A stretch of DNA of 64,000 nt from an uncultured Methylophaga sp. GTDB taxonomy: Bacteria > Pseudomonadota > Gammaproteobacteria > Nitrosococcales > Methylophagaceae. Of the stretch, positions 46,597-55,251 are shown piece after piece (position 1 is the stretch's first letter; the number at the start of each line of letters is the position of its first letter). Under the pieces are notes generated by a model. It was not told where the DNA came from. It searched no databases and saw only the letters and a program-made list of their open reading frames with translations. Where the stretch lies: NCBI RefSeq assembly GCF_947259025.1, contig NZ_CAMYKO010000006.1, forward strand, positions 1 through 64,000, in the 5' to 3' direction. A program made the position numbers and the translations under genes.

Positions 46597-47598
46597 TCAC
46601 CCCATTGATTGTCTGAAAGCGTGCTTATCGGAATTTGCAGCCATCGTGGACAGCGACTGCAGGCGGATTAAGGTATCAGTCAGGCACAACAGCAGTAACG
46701 CCGCGCCGGTATTGTGGGCCAGTGCCAAAAACAAAGGTAATTGCAGCAGCACATTGGCTATGCCAATGCCAAGCTGCAGGCCGGTGAAAGCCAGCAACAG
46801 CGCAACCCGGCTGTGTAACAGCGGGTAACGCCACAGCGCTACGCTGAGGCTGAGTACAGCCACCGTTAACAGCAATGCCGTATAGCGATGCACTACCTGA
46901 ATCGACGCGCGGGCATCCAGTGGCAATAATCCGCCCTCGTGATTCGCATCAATAAACTCAGTCAGCTTGAATGCCTGATTGAGTTGCAGATCTGGCAGCC
47001 ATTGTCCCTGGCAGGTGGGAAAATCAGGGCAGGCAAGACCGGCATAGTGGCTGCTGGTCCAGCCACCCAATGCGATCTGCCCGAACAGTAACAGCATCAC
47101 CAGCATGGCGGCTTTGTGCACACCCGCTGCGACACGGACCCGGCTGTGACCGGCGACGGATTGGGATAACAACCACAGCAATGCCAGCAGCAACACACCG
47201 CCCAGCAAGTGGATGGTGACCACCTGCGGTTGCAGTTTGAGGGTGACCGTCCACATGCCGAACAGCGCCTGGGCAATAACCAGCAATAATAAACTGCGCC
47301 CCAGCCAACGGCTTTTCGGCTTGCTGGCGGGATCGGTCTCCAGCCGTATCATCATCACTAAAATCAGCAAGCCAAGCCCACCGGCCGCATAGCGGTGAAT
47401 CATTTCCATCCACGCCTTGCCGTTGTGGGCGATGCCGGCAGCCTGTAACTCAGCGGAGGAGGGCGGCAGGATCTGGCCGTAGCAGCCGGGCCAGTCAGGA
47501 CAGCCCAGACCGGCATCAAGCAGACGGGTCAGGGCGCCCAGCGTCACCACCACAAAGGCGAATAGCAAGGCAAGTCTGGTCAGGGTTTTGATCTGCAT
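46597..47598 (-). CDS. ctaA: Heme A synthase (COX15/CtaA)
   Basis: 333-residue integral membrane protein converting heme O to heme A. Heme-ligand histidines and the cysteine pair are visible: GLGCPDWPGCYGQ and HRYAAGGLG in the first half, and ACPDFPTCQGQ-type sequence plus HRYTALLL in the second. Eight helices. Located between heme O synthase and the CxxxC protein in the oxidase operon. Confidence 0.94.
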   Translation of the reverse strand: MQIKTLTRLALLFAFVVVTLGALTRLLDAGLGCPDWPGCYGQILPPSSAELQAAGIAHNGKAWMEMIHRYAAGGLGLLILVMMIRLETDPASKPKSRWLGRSLLLLVIAQALFGMWTVTLKLQPQVVTIHLLGGVLLLALLWLLSQSVAGHSRVRVAAGVHKAAMLVMLLLFGQIALGGWTSSHYAGLACPDFPTCQGQWLPDLQLNQAFKLTEFIDANHEGGLLPLDARASIQVVHRYTALLLTVAVLSLSVALWRYPLLHSRVALLLAFTGLQLGIGIANVLLQLPLFLALAHNTGAALLLLCLTDTLIRLQSLSTMAANSDKHAFRQSMG

Positions 47599-47601
47599 GC
47601 A

Positions 47602-48135
47602 TTACCCGATATGTGAGGCCTTCAATAACCAGTCAATATCAGCCAGGATGTGCTTTCCCTTGAGCTCCGGTGCAAACCGCATAACCAGCATGCCCTTGGG
47701 ATCAACCAGCCACAGACTCTGATCCTGCCAGTCGAGTTGTTGTTGGTTAAACCAGTCGAGCAGTTGTGGCCGGCTCAGGCTTTTGATTTGCTGAAAATTA
47801 ATATCGGCAGGGCGTTGCGATATCCCGGCGGTGGACAGCCACAAAGGCTGAACCCGTTCCAGATCCCGCCCCATGGCCGTGTGCAGCTGCTGCATCTGAT
47901 ACAGCTGTTGCTGACAGGATTGCCGGCAATCCTGGCTTAATAACAGCAGCCCCCATTTACCATTCAGCTCTGACTTGAGGCTGTCCGGCACCTGGATACC
48001 GGCGGGGAGTAACTGACCGTGGTTTTTGCCCGCAAAACTGTCGGCCTGGCCGAATAAGGCCAGACTCCACGCGATCAGCAGAGGCAGCAGGGCAATCAGC
48101 CAGATGGAACGAAACAGCCATGGATTACGGGTCAT
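47602..48135 (-). CDS. Membrane-anchored CxxxC protein in oxidase assembly cluster
   Basis: 177 residues: N-terminal membrane segment (about 10-28) and a periplasmic domain with thioredoxin-like strand pattern. The CxxxC motif, Cys70-Arg-Gln-Ser-Cys74, resembles the copper site of Sco/SenC proteins. A C-terminal strand LWLVDPKGMLVMRF also fits that fold, but the usual His partner is not clear. It resembles the short hypothetical between SURF1 and COX15 in Pseudomonas. No separate Sco gene is seen in this operon. It overlaps the SURF1 end by 11 bases. Function as a thiol or copper factor is inference. Confidence 0.7.
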   Translation of the reverse strand: MTRNPWLFRSIWLIALLPLLIAWSLALFGQADSFAGKNHGQLLPAGIQVPDSLKSELNGKWGLLLLSQDCRQSCQQQLYQMQQLHTAMGRDLERVQPLWLSTAGISQRPADINFQQIKSLSRPQLLDWFNQQQLDWQDQSLWLVDPKGMLVMRFAPELKGKHILADIDWLLKASHIG

Positions 48136-48832
48136 CTTTCTCTCCTCGGCAGGCAAAGTAAAACACCGTCAGGCAAGCCACCGCTATCAACAGCCATTGC
48201 AGGGCATAGCCGATATGCATCGCGCTTTTATTGTCTGGTGCTGCATGCACGGTGGCGAGTCCGGTACCAGGGGTGTTCACGACAATCATAAAATCAGCCA
48301 GCTTGGCGTCCAGCCGCTGTCTGAGCAGGGGAATATCGATCTGTTGCATGATGCCGGGCCAGGCCGGATCGTCCTCCGCCGGTGCCAGCATCAGGCCAAC
48401 TTCGGGATAGACCGCCAGCCCCGATACCGTCATCACAGAAGGGAAGTTGTTCAGCGAAGGGCGGGGCTCCCGTGCCGATTGCCACCCCAGGTTGAGCAGC
48501 AGCGGGCCATAGTCGGTCGCTAACAGCCCCAGTACATGCCAGCCGACAATACCCTGACGAATCTGGTTGTCGAGTAAAAACAACTGCTGTAACTGGCCGC
48601 TGGCTTTCAGCGCTTTATAGGGCGCCGGCTGGCCCCCATGCCAGTGTGTGGCAGGCTGGGACTGCTGCTGCACAAATTGCTGATAGCGCGCTTCGGCGCT
48701 CCCAGCCCGTTGCCATTGCCAGAACGACAAACACAGACACAGCCCGACCGCAAACAATGCAAACGACAGATAGCCCGGTCTTGCCGCAAACTGCCAGCCT
48801 GAATCGCTGCCCAAAAGTCGTTTTACGATCAC
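48125..48832 (-). CDS. SURF1 family cytochrome oxidase assembly protein
   Basis: 235-residue protein with one membrane helix near each end (about 21-40, and near 215-230). SURF1 markers include FWQWQRAGSAEARYQQF, LDNQIRQGIVGWHVLGLL and LLLNLGWQ. It helps heme a insertion into subunit I. It overlaps the CxxxC gene and is preceded by the subunit III gene (28 bases). Confidence 0.9.
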   Translation of the reverse strand: MIVKRLLGSDSGWQFAARPGYLSFALFAVGLCLCLSFWQWQRAGSAEARYQQFVQQQSQPATHWHGGQPAPYKALKASGQLQQLFLLDNQIRQGIVGWHVLGLLATDYGPLLLNLGWQSAREPRPSLNNFPSVMTVSGLAVYPEVGLMLAPAEDDPAWPGIMQQIDIPLLRQRLDAKLADFMIVVNTPGTGLATVHAAPDNKSAMHIGYALQWLLIAVACLTVFYFACRGEKDDP

Positions 48833-48860
48833 GCTGTCTCCTCTGTGCCTTGGCCCTCGT

Positions 48861-49751
48861 TTAAATCAGATACACCGTAGTGAACAGGAATATCCAGACC
48901 ACATCGACAAAGTGCCAGTACCAGGCACCGGCCTCGAAAGCAAAGTGCTTATCCGGCGTGAAATGGCCACGCATGACCCTCAGCATCAGCACAATCAGGA
49001 TAATGCTGCCGATGGTGACGTGGGCACCGTGAAAACCGGTCAGCATAAAGAAGGTGGCCCCGTAGATCCCCGATGCCAGCGTCAGATCCAACTCGTTATA
49101 AGCCTCGAAATATTCCATGATCTGCAAGGCCAGAAAGCCCAGACCCAGAATGATGGTGATCCCCAGCCACAGCTTGAGGCGGTCGCGGTCGCTGCGTTTC
49201 AGTGCCTTATGCGCCAGCCACAGGGTAAAACTGGAAGTCACCAGTAAAATGGTATTGATGAGCGGCACATGCCAGGGATTGATCACTTCCCTGATGGGCG
49301 GGAACTGTTCAGGGTTAGGTGCTTGCAGTAAGGGCCAGGCAGCATTGAACTGGGGCCAGAGCATGCTGGCCAGCCCTTTGTCGCCTTCTCCACCCAGCCA
49401 GGGCACGGCAAACACGCGGATATAAAACAAGGTGCCGAAGAAGGCGAAAAAGAACATCACTTCGGAAAAAATAAACCACGACATGCCGTAGCGGAATGAT
49501 TTGTCCAGCTTGGGCGAATAGAGTCCCTGCCGGGTCTCGGCAATGACCGAGGCGAACCAGCCGATCATCATGCCGGCCAGAATCAGCAAGCCGGATAACA
49601 GCATAATCTGACCGAATAAACCGCCCGACTCCTGCTGCAAAGCGTGCAATAACACCGCCGTGCCGCCCAGGGTAAAAAACAGCCCGGCCGCGGCAATGAT
49701 CGGCCAGTGACTTTGCGGTGGAACGTAGTAGGCTGGTTGCGACTGTGCCAT
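48861..49751 (-). CDS. ctaE: Cytochrome c oxidase subunit III
   Basis: 296 residues, seven predicted membrane helices. Markers are PQSHWPIIAAAGLFFTLGG, WFIFSEVMFFFAFFGTLFYIRV, and WHFVDVVWIFLFTTVYLI at the C terminus. Subunit III stabilises the oxidase core. It is encoded after ctaG in the operon, with 26 bases between them. Confidence 0.96.
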   Translation of the reverse strand: MAQSQPAYYVPPQSHWPIIAAAGLFFTLGGTAVLLHALQQESGGLFGQIMLLSGLLILAGMMIGWFASVIAETRQGLYSPKLDKSFRYGMSWFIFSEVMFFFAFFGTLFYIRVFAVPWLGGEGDKGLASMLWPQFNAAWPLLQAPNPEQFPPIREVINPWHVPLINTILLVTSSFTLWLAHKALKRSDRDRLKLWLGITIILGLGFLALQIMEYFEAYNELDLTLASGIYGATFFMLTGFHGAHVTIGSIILIVLMLRVMRGHFTPDKHFAFEAGAWYWHFVDVVWIFLFTTVYLI

Positions 49752-49777
49752 AACTGCTCCCTCCCTTAATTGGGGCG

Positions 49778-50323
49778 TTAATACCCTTCTGCTGCTGCCC
49801 TGTCGCTAATATCAAACAGGGTGTAGGACAGCGTCAGCTTGGTGATTTCCTCGGGCAAATCCGGGTCGAGAAAAAATACCAGGGGAAACCCTTTCTGTTC
49901 GCCGGCCTGCAATGGCTGCTGCTGAAAGCAGAAGCATTCGACTTTATTCAGATAGTCCGCCGCCTGTGCCGGTGACACACTGGGAATAGCCTGAGCGACC
50001 ACGGCATGGTCATAGGTATTGCTGACATAAAAGGCGGTTTGTTTGCGCTCACCAATCTGCAGCTTGATCTCCTCCTGCTCGGGGGCAAACTCCCAGGGCA
50101 GATTGGCATTGCGGTTGGCTACAAACTGAACAGTAACCTGGCGTTCATCCACTGCTTCAGTTTGACTGGCTGCCCCCTGGTAGGGGCCACCGGTTTTGCC
50201 GTTGAGGCCGGTGACCTCACAGAACACGTCATAGAGGGGCACCAGCATAAAGCCGAAGCCGAACATCAATACCACGATGGCAATCAGTCCGCCCGGCGTA
50301 GTGGGATTCAGCCAGCGTTTCAT
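49778..50323 (-). CDS. ctaG: Cytochrome c oxidase assembly protein CtaG/Cox11
   Basis: 181-residue copper chaperone for Cu-B insertion. One N-terminal membrane anchor (about 11-28) precedes the Cox11 domain: YDVFCEVTGLNGKTGG, then VECFCFQQQPL with the copper Cys pair, and FFLDPDLPEEI. It overlaps the ctaD end by four bases. Confidence 0.95.
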   Translation of the reverse strand: MKRWLNPTTPGGLIAIVVLMFGFGFMLVPLYDVFCEVTGLNGKTGGPYQGAASQTEAVDERQVTVQFVANRNANLPWEFAPEQEEIKLQIGERKQTAFYVSNTYDHAVVAQAIPSVSPAQAADYLNKVECFCFQQQPLQAGEQKGFPLVFFLDPDLPEEITKLTLSYTLFDISDRAAAEGY

Positions 50324-51897
50324 TTGTCACCGACCACTGGCGGTGTGCTGAAAGTGTGATAGGGGGCCGGTGTCGGCACGCTCCACTCCAGTCCTTGCGC
50401 GCCGTCCCAGGGAAGCTGTTCCGCCGGTTTACCGCTACGCACGGTTTTGATCAGAATGTAAACAAACAACAGCTGAGTGGTGCCGAACAGGAATGCACCG
50501 ATGCTGGTAATCATATTGAAGTCCGCAAACTGCAACGCATAGTCGGGAATACGTCGGGGCATGCCGGCCAGTCCCACAAAATGCATGGGGAAGAAGGTCA
50601 GGTTGACGCCGATAAACGACAGCCAGAAATGCCATTGGCCCAGTTTCTCGTCATACATCTTGCCGCACCATTTGGGCAGCCAGTAATAGACCCCGGCAAT
50701 AATGCCGAATACCGAACCGGGAACCAGAACATAGTGGAAATGGGCGACCACGAAGTAAGTGTCGTGATACTGGAAGTCAGCCGGCGCGATCGCCAGCATC
50801 AGGCCCGACAGACCGCCGATGGTGAACAATACAATAAAGGCGATGGCAAACAGCATCGGCGTCTCAAAGGTCATCGACCCCCGGAACATGGTCGATATCC
50901 AGTTAAACACTTTGACCCCGGTGGGCACCGCGATCAGCATGGTCGTATACATAAAGAACAACTCGCCGGCCAATGGCATGCCCACGGTGAACATATGGTG
51001 AGCCCAGACGATGAAAGACATCACCGCAATCGCCGCGGTGGCATACACCATGGAGTGGTAGCCGAACAGCGGTTTGCGGGCGAAGGTGGGCACGATTTGG
51101 GAAATCACGCCAAAGGCCGGCAACACCATGATGTAAACCTCGGGATGGGCAAAGAACCAGAACACATGCTGGAACAGGACCGGGTCGCCACCACCGGCAG
51201 CATTAAAGAAACTGGTGCCGAAATGCACATCCATCAGCATCATGGTGACCACAGCTGCCAGTACCGGCATCACCGCGATCAGCAGGAAGGCGGTGATTAG
51301 CCAGGTCCAGACAAACAATGGCATATCCATCAGTTTCATGCCCGGTGCCCGCATATTGAAGATAGTGACCACCACATTAATCGCGCCCAGGATCGAAGAG
51401 ATCCCCATCATATGAATGGCAAAGATAAAGAAGGTCACACTGGGTGGGGCATAGGTGGTCGACAACGGCGCGTAAAAGGTCCAGCCGAAATCGGGGGCAC
51501 CGCCCGGCATCAGCAAAGTCGACAGCAACATGGCAAAGGCAAACGGCAGGATCCAGAAGCTCAGGTTATTGAGCCGGGGCAGGGCCATATCCGGGGCGCC
51601 GATCATCAGTGGTATCTGCCAGTTGGCCAGGCCAACAAAGGCCGGCATCACTGCGCCGAACACCATAATCAGGCCATGCATGGTGGTCATCTGGTTAAAG
51701 AACTCGGGCATCACCATCTGCAAGCCGGGCTGGAACAACTCGGCGCGGATAACAAAGGCCATGCTCCCGCCGACAAATAACATCAGCAGGCTGAACACCA
51801 GATACATGGTGCCGATATCTTTATGGTTAGTGGTCAGAATCCAGCGGCTGATCCCGCTGGCCGGTCCGTGGTGGGCAGTCTCGGCATGTGCGCTCAT
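50320..51897 (-). CDS. ctaD: Cytochrome c oxidase subunit I
   Basis: 525-residue heme-copper oxidase core subunit with about 12 membrane helices. The cross-linked His-Tyr motif is in FAHPEVYIMVLPAFGVISQI, Cu-B histidines in WAHHMFTVGM, and the heme ligands in DTYFVVAHFHYVL. The D-channel region near residue 130 (FGWTFYAPLSTTY) also suits the A-type family. It follows the subunit II gene by seven bases and overlaps ctaG by four. Confidence 0.97.
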   Translation of the reverse strand: MSAHAETAHHGPASGISRWILTTNHKDIGTMYLVFSLLMLFVGGSMAFVIRAELFQPGLQMVMPEFFNQMTTMHGLIMVFGAVMPAFVGLANWQIPLMIGAPDMALPRLNNLSFWILPFAFAMLLSTLLMPGGAPDFGWTFYAPLSTTYAPPSVTFFIFAIHMMGISSILGAINVVVTIFNMRAPGMKLMDMPLFVWTWLITAFLLIAVMPVLAAVVTMMLMDVHFGTSFFNAAGGGDPVLFQHVFWFFAHPEVYIMVLPAFGVISQIVPTFARKPLFGYHSMVYATAAIAVMSFIVWAHHMFTVGMPLAGELFFMYTTMLIAVPTGVKVFNWISTMFRGSMTFETPMLFAIAFIVLFTIGGLSGLMLAIAPADFQYHDTYFVVAHFHYVLVPGSVFGIIAGVYYWLPKWCGKMYDEKLGQWHFWLSFIGVNLTFFPMHFVGLAGMPRRIPDYALQFADFNMITSIGAFLFGTTQLLFVYILIKTVRSGKPAEQLPWDGAQGLEWSVPTPAPYHTFSTPPVVGDK

Positions 51898-51904
51898 AAA
51901 GACC

Positions 51905-53020
51905 TCACTGTTTATCCATCAGAGTCTGGACTTCGGCCGGTGATACATGATCACCGGTCTGGTTGTCCCAACTGTTGCGCTCATAGGTAATGACGGCGGC
52001 GATATCAACGGCGGATAACTGTTCACCGAAGGCGGGCATACCCTTGGCAAGCTTGCCATTCACCACGATATCGAGATGACCGGCTTTGTCGCCCTGCACA
52101 ATGGCACTGCCGTTCAGTGCCGGGAAAGCACCAGCGACACCGGAACCATCTGCCTGGTGACAGACCGCACAGTTTTTCTCATAAACGGTGGCACCGGCAG
52201 TCATCAACTGATCCATACTCCAGTCCTGTTCAGCCGAGGCAGCTTCAGCCAGCTTGGCGGCTTTCTGGTCTTCCAGCCAGGCCAGGTATGAGGCTTCCGG
52301 CACCGCTTTGACTTCAATGGGCATGAAGGCATGATGTTTGCCGCACAGCTCTGCACACTGACCGCGGTACAGCCCCGGCTCTTTGATGCGGGTCCATGAT
52401 TCGTTGATAAAGCCGGGAATCGCGTCTTTTTTGATCGCCAGATCGGGCACCCACCAGGCATGGATCACGTCATTGGAGGTGAACAGAAAACGTATTTTCT
52501 TATTGGTCGGCACGACCAGGGCGTTATCGACTTCCAGCAGGTAGTTGGGATTTTTCTTCTTGCGGTTTTCGATTTCTTCCCGCGAGGTGTTCAGGATGCT
52601 GAAAAAATCGACGTCTTCACCAATGTATTTGTAATGCCACTTCCACTGGTGGCCAGTGACCTGGATATCAACATCCGACTCCGAGGCATCATACATATCA
52701 CTGAGCGTGGTGGTGGCGGGGATGGCAATCGCGACCAGAATCAGAAACGGAATGATGGTCCAGATGATTTCAACCACCACGCTGCCATGAAACTGGGCTG
52801 CCTTTGCGCCTCGGGATCGTCGGTGATGGAAAATGGACCAGAACATGACACCGAACACCACCACCGCGATGGCGAGGCAAATATAGAAAATGGTCATGTG
52901 CAGGTTGAATACCGACTGACTGGTGTCTGTCACCCCAGACGGCATATTAAACTCCAGCGCCAGTAGCGGGGCTGGCGTCAGAACAAGAGCGAGACTAAAC
53001 AGATGCAGTAGTCGGCACAT
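51905..53020 (-). CDS. ctaC: Cytochrome c oxidase subunit II with fused cytochrome c
   Basis: 371 residues. Signal peptide (about 1-21), two membrane helices, then the Cu-A domain with the ligand set GQCAELCGKHHAFMP, and a C-terminal cytochrome c domain with CAVCH near residue 285 and Met in AKGMPAFG. The fused heme domain makes this a caa3-type subunit II. It begins the operon; the intergenic region toward mraZ is 53021-53560. Confidence 0.96.
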   Translation of the reverse strand: MCRLLHLFSLALVLTPAPLLALEFNMPSGVTDTSQSVFNLHMTIFYICLAIAVVVFGVMFWSIFHHRRSRGAKAAQFHGSVVVEIIWTIIPFLILVAIAIPATTTLSDMYDASESDVDIQVTGHQWKWHYKYIGEDVDFFSILNTSREEIENRKKKNPNYLLEVDNALVVPTNKKIRFLFTSNDVIHAWWVPDLAIKKDAIPGFINESWTRIKEPGLYRGQCAELCGKHHAFMPIEVKAVPEASYLAWLEDQKAAKLAEAASAEQDWSMDQLMTAGATVYEKNCAVCHQADGSGVAGAFPALNGSAIVQGDKAGHLDIVVNGKLAKGMPAFGEQLSAVDIAAVITYERNSWDNQTGDHVSPAEVQTLMDKQ

Positions 53021-53560
53021 AGCACTCTCCTTGCATCAACGGTGCACCATCGTTGGTGACACGCTGCAAAATTTATTTTGCTCTTAGGAAATCAGTATAG
53101 GCCTTTTTTAGGGATTTACCAGCGAATTTGACAAAAAATGTGGCTAAGGAACTGATATCAATAGGTTAAATCAGCTTTATGTCGCGCCAGGGATAAGTTA
53201 TGGCGGGGCATACAATACTGGAAAATTACGTATAATCGCCGTCCTGTTGAACACGAAAAAACGCTAAATTGAACGATCTGAGTTAGTTAATCCCCGGTGT
53301 CAGCCAGCAAAAAGATTTTATTCAGCCATAACCCTTCTAGAATTTACTTTAACTTTCTATGCCACTTTTTTGATAAAGAAGATGTCCTTGAATATCCCTC
53401 TCGAAACTTTTCTCCCACTTTCACCAAAAGTCGCTAAGTCATTGTCATAAAAAGAGGAATTTGTTGATCCAGATGCTTGACTTCATGCATTTGCAATCCT
53501 ATAGTGTCGCTAAGTGGGGAAAAGTGGATCTTTGTGGATCAGTTTTTTTGAGGATGGCAA
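53021..53560. other. Promoter region between ctaC and mraZ
   Basis: 540 AT-rich bases with no credible gene. The region should hold the ctaC promoter (minus) and the mraZ/dcw promoter (plus). Visible elements are a TATAAT box at 53231-53236 and a TTGACA at 53128-53133 that are not properly spaced to each other. The MraZ operator lies at 53514-53539, just before the mraZ ribosome site. Confidence 0.6.
53514..53539 (+). promoter_or_regulatory. MraZ-binding repeats (MraZ box)
   Basis: Three copies of GTGG (GTGGGG at 53514, GTGGAT at 53524, GTGGAT at 53534) spaced exactly ten bases apart, directly upstream of mraZ. The spacing and TGGG-type core match the known operator of MraZ, which represses its own operon. 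Confidence 0.85.
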
Positions 53561-54013
53561 GTGTTTCGAGGCGTGGCAACATTCAATCTGGATGCCAAAG
53601 GGCGGATGGCGATACCAGCCAAGTTCCGCAAGCATCTTGACGTCTGTTGTGAAGGCCGCCTGGTCATCACCATTGATCACTCAGACCACTGTCTGCAGTT
53701 GTATCCGCTGCCTGAATGGGAGCAAGTGGAAGAAAAGCTCACTGCACTTCCCAGCCTGAATCCTCAAGTCCGTCGCCTCAAAAGAATGCTGCTTGGTTAT
53801 GCCACCGAATGCGAAATGGATGGTAACGGGCGGATTTTGCTGCCGGCCAAACTGCGCGAGTTTGCCGGTCTCGACAAAAGCATGGTGATGATTGGGCAAG
53901 GCAACAAGTTTGAACTCTGGAATGAGCAGACTTGGAACGAACTCATGGATGACTGTCTGGAAGAAGATTTTGATGAGATTTTACCGGCTGAATTAGAAAG
54001 CCTGTCGATATAG
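53561..54013 (+). CDS. mraZ: Transcriptional regulator MraZ
   Basis: 150-residue protein with two AbrB-like half domains (FRGVATFNLDAKGRMAIPAKFR and ECEMDGNGRILLPAKLREF) that form a ring binding the GTGG repeats upstream. GTG start, GAGG upstream. First gene of the dcw cluster; represses the cluster in E. coli. Confidence 0.96.
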   Translation: MFRGVATFNLDAKGRMAIPAKFRKHLDVCCEGRLVITIDHSDHCLQLYPLPEWEQVEEKLTALPSLNPQVRRLKRMLLGYATECEMDGNGRILLPAKLREFAGLDKSMVMIGQGNKFELWNEQTWNELMDDCLEEDFDEILPAELESLSI

Positions 54014-54022
54014 GGCGGAATT

Positions 54023-54961
54023 ATGACAGAGAGCCATTCGCAACATCTGCCAGTCTTGCTAGACGAGACCCTCGCCGCCCTGTCTCTGAAAGCTGACGGT
54101 CATTACCTCGATGCCACCTTTGGTCGTGGCGGACACAGCCGTGCCATTCTGGCGCAACTCTCAGATAAAGGTCGCCTGCTGGGATTGGATCAGGATCCCC
54201 AGGCCGTTGCGATCGGCCGTCAACTGGCTGCTGAAGATCCCCGTTTCGCCATTGAACATTGCGCCTTTTCCGAGCTTGCCAAAACTGTGCATGCGCGTCT
54301 CTGGCAAAATAATATTGATGGCATTCTGATGGATATCGGTGTGTCTTCTCCACAACTGGATGATGCCGAGCGTGGTTTCAGCTTTCTCAGGGATGGCCCG
54401 CTGGATATGCGCATGAACCCTGAAAGCGGGATCAGTGCCGCTGAATGGCTGGCCACAGCAGAAATGCAAGATATCGCCCATGTATTGAAAACCCTGGGCG
54501 AAGAGCGCTATGGCAAACGTATTGCCCGCGCGATTGTTGAAACCCGCGACGAGAACCCGATTACCACCACCAAGCAACTGGCCGATCTGGTGGACAAGGC
54601 CAGTCCGTCAAGGGAAAAACATAAGCATCCCGCGACCCGCACCTTCCAGGCGATACGTATCTATATTAATAATGAGTTGGACGAACTCAAAGCCGCGCTG
54701 GAACAGGCGCTGGATGTATTGGCGGTAGGCGGCAGACTGGTCGTCATCAGCTTCCACTCACTGGAAGACCGCATTGTTAAACGTTATTTCCGCGACCAGG
54801 CCCGCGGCGATGATTTGCCGTCGCACTTTCCGGTCACCGTGGATCAACTCAACCCGCGCCTCAAGCTGATTGGCAAGGCTATTAAAGCCGGTGATAAGGA
54901 ACTGGCTGCCAACCCCAGAGCACGCAGCGCTGTTTTGCGTGTGGCGGAGAAGCTGGCATGA
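54023..54961 (+). CDS. rsmH: 16S rRNA m4C1402 methyltransferase RsmH
   Basis: 312-residue methyltransferase with SAM-binding site [16 protein letters not shown] and [10 protein letters not shown], and the catalytic region [21 protein letters not shown]. It modifies the same nucleotide as RsmI, encoded at 43690. It overlaps ftsL by four bases. Confidence 0.97.
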   Translation: MTESHSQHLPVLLDETLAALSLKADGHYLDATFGRGGHSRAILAQLSDKGRLLGLDQDPQAVAIGRQLAAEDPRFAIEHCAFSELAKTVHARLWQNNIDGILMDIGVSSPQLDDAERGFSFLRDGPLDMRMNPESGISAAEWLATAEMQDIAHVLKTLGEERYGKRIARAIVETRDENPITTTKQLADLVDKASPSREKHKHPATRTFQAIRIYINNELDELKAALEQALDVLAVGGRLVVISFHSLEDRIVKRYFRDQARGDDLPSHFPVTVDQLNPRLKLIGKAIKAGDKELAANPRARSAVLRVAEKLA

Positions 54962-55251
54962 AGCTGAAGCAATACCTGGAACAATTCGATATTAACTGGC
55001 CCCTGCTATTGCTGGCTTTGCTGGTCATCATCTCAGCGGTGTCGGTGATTTATGCCAAACATCTTAACCGCAATGAATTTATTCAATTACAGCAACTGGA
55101 AAAACAGCGCGATCTGCTTAACGAAGAGTGGGGCCGTCTGCTGCTGGAAGAGAGTACCTGGGGTAGTCCCAGTCGTGTCGAACAGCAGGTTCGCAGCCGT
55201 CTGGACATGATCGTGCCCAAGGCCGATATGACCGTGGTGATCAAACGATGA
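54958..55251 (+). CDS. ftsL: Cell division protein FtsL
   Basis: 97-residue bitopic protein: cytosolic tail, a membrane helix (about 15-33) and a periplasmic coiled coil ([28 protein letters not shown]) ending in the [13 protein letters not shown] block that is conserved. Works with FtsB and FtsQ. Overlaps rsmH and ftsI by four bases each. Confidence 0.93.
   Translation: MKLKQYLEQFDINWPLLLLALLVIISAVSVIYAKHLNRNEFIQLQQLEKQRDLLNEEWGRLLLEESTWGSPSRVEQQVRSRLDMIVPKADMTVVIKR

Noticed and set aside
50356-51300. 314-codon plus-strand frame antisense to ctaD
   Set aside because: His/Gln/Arg-rich translation typical of an antisense shadow of a membrane-protein gene.
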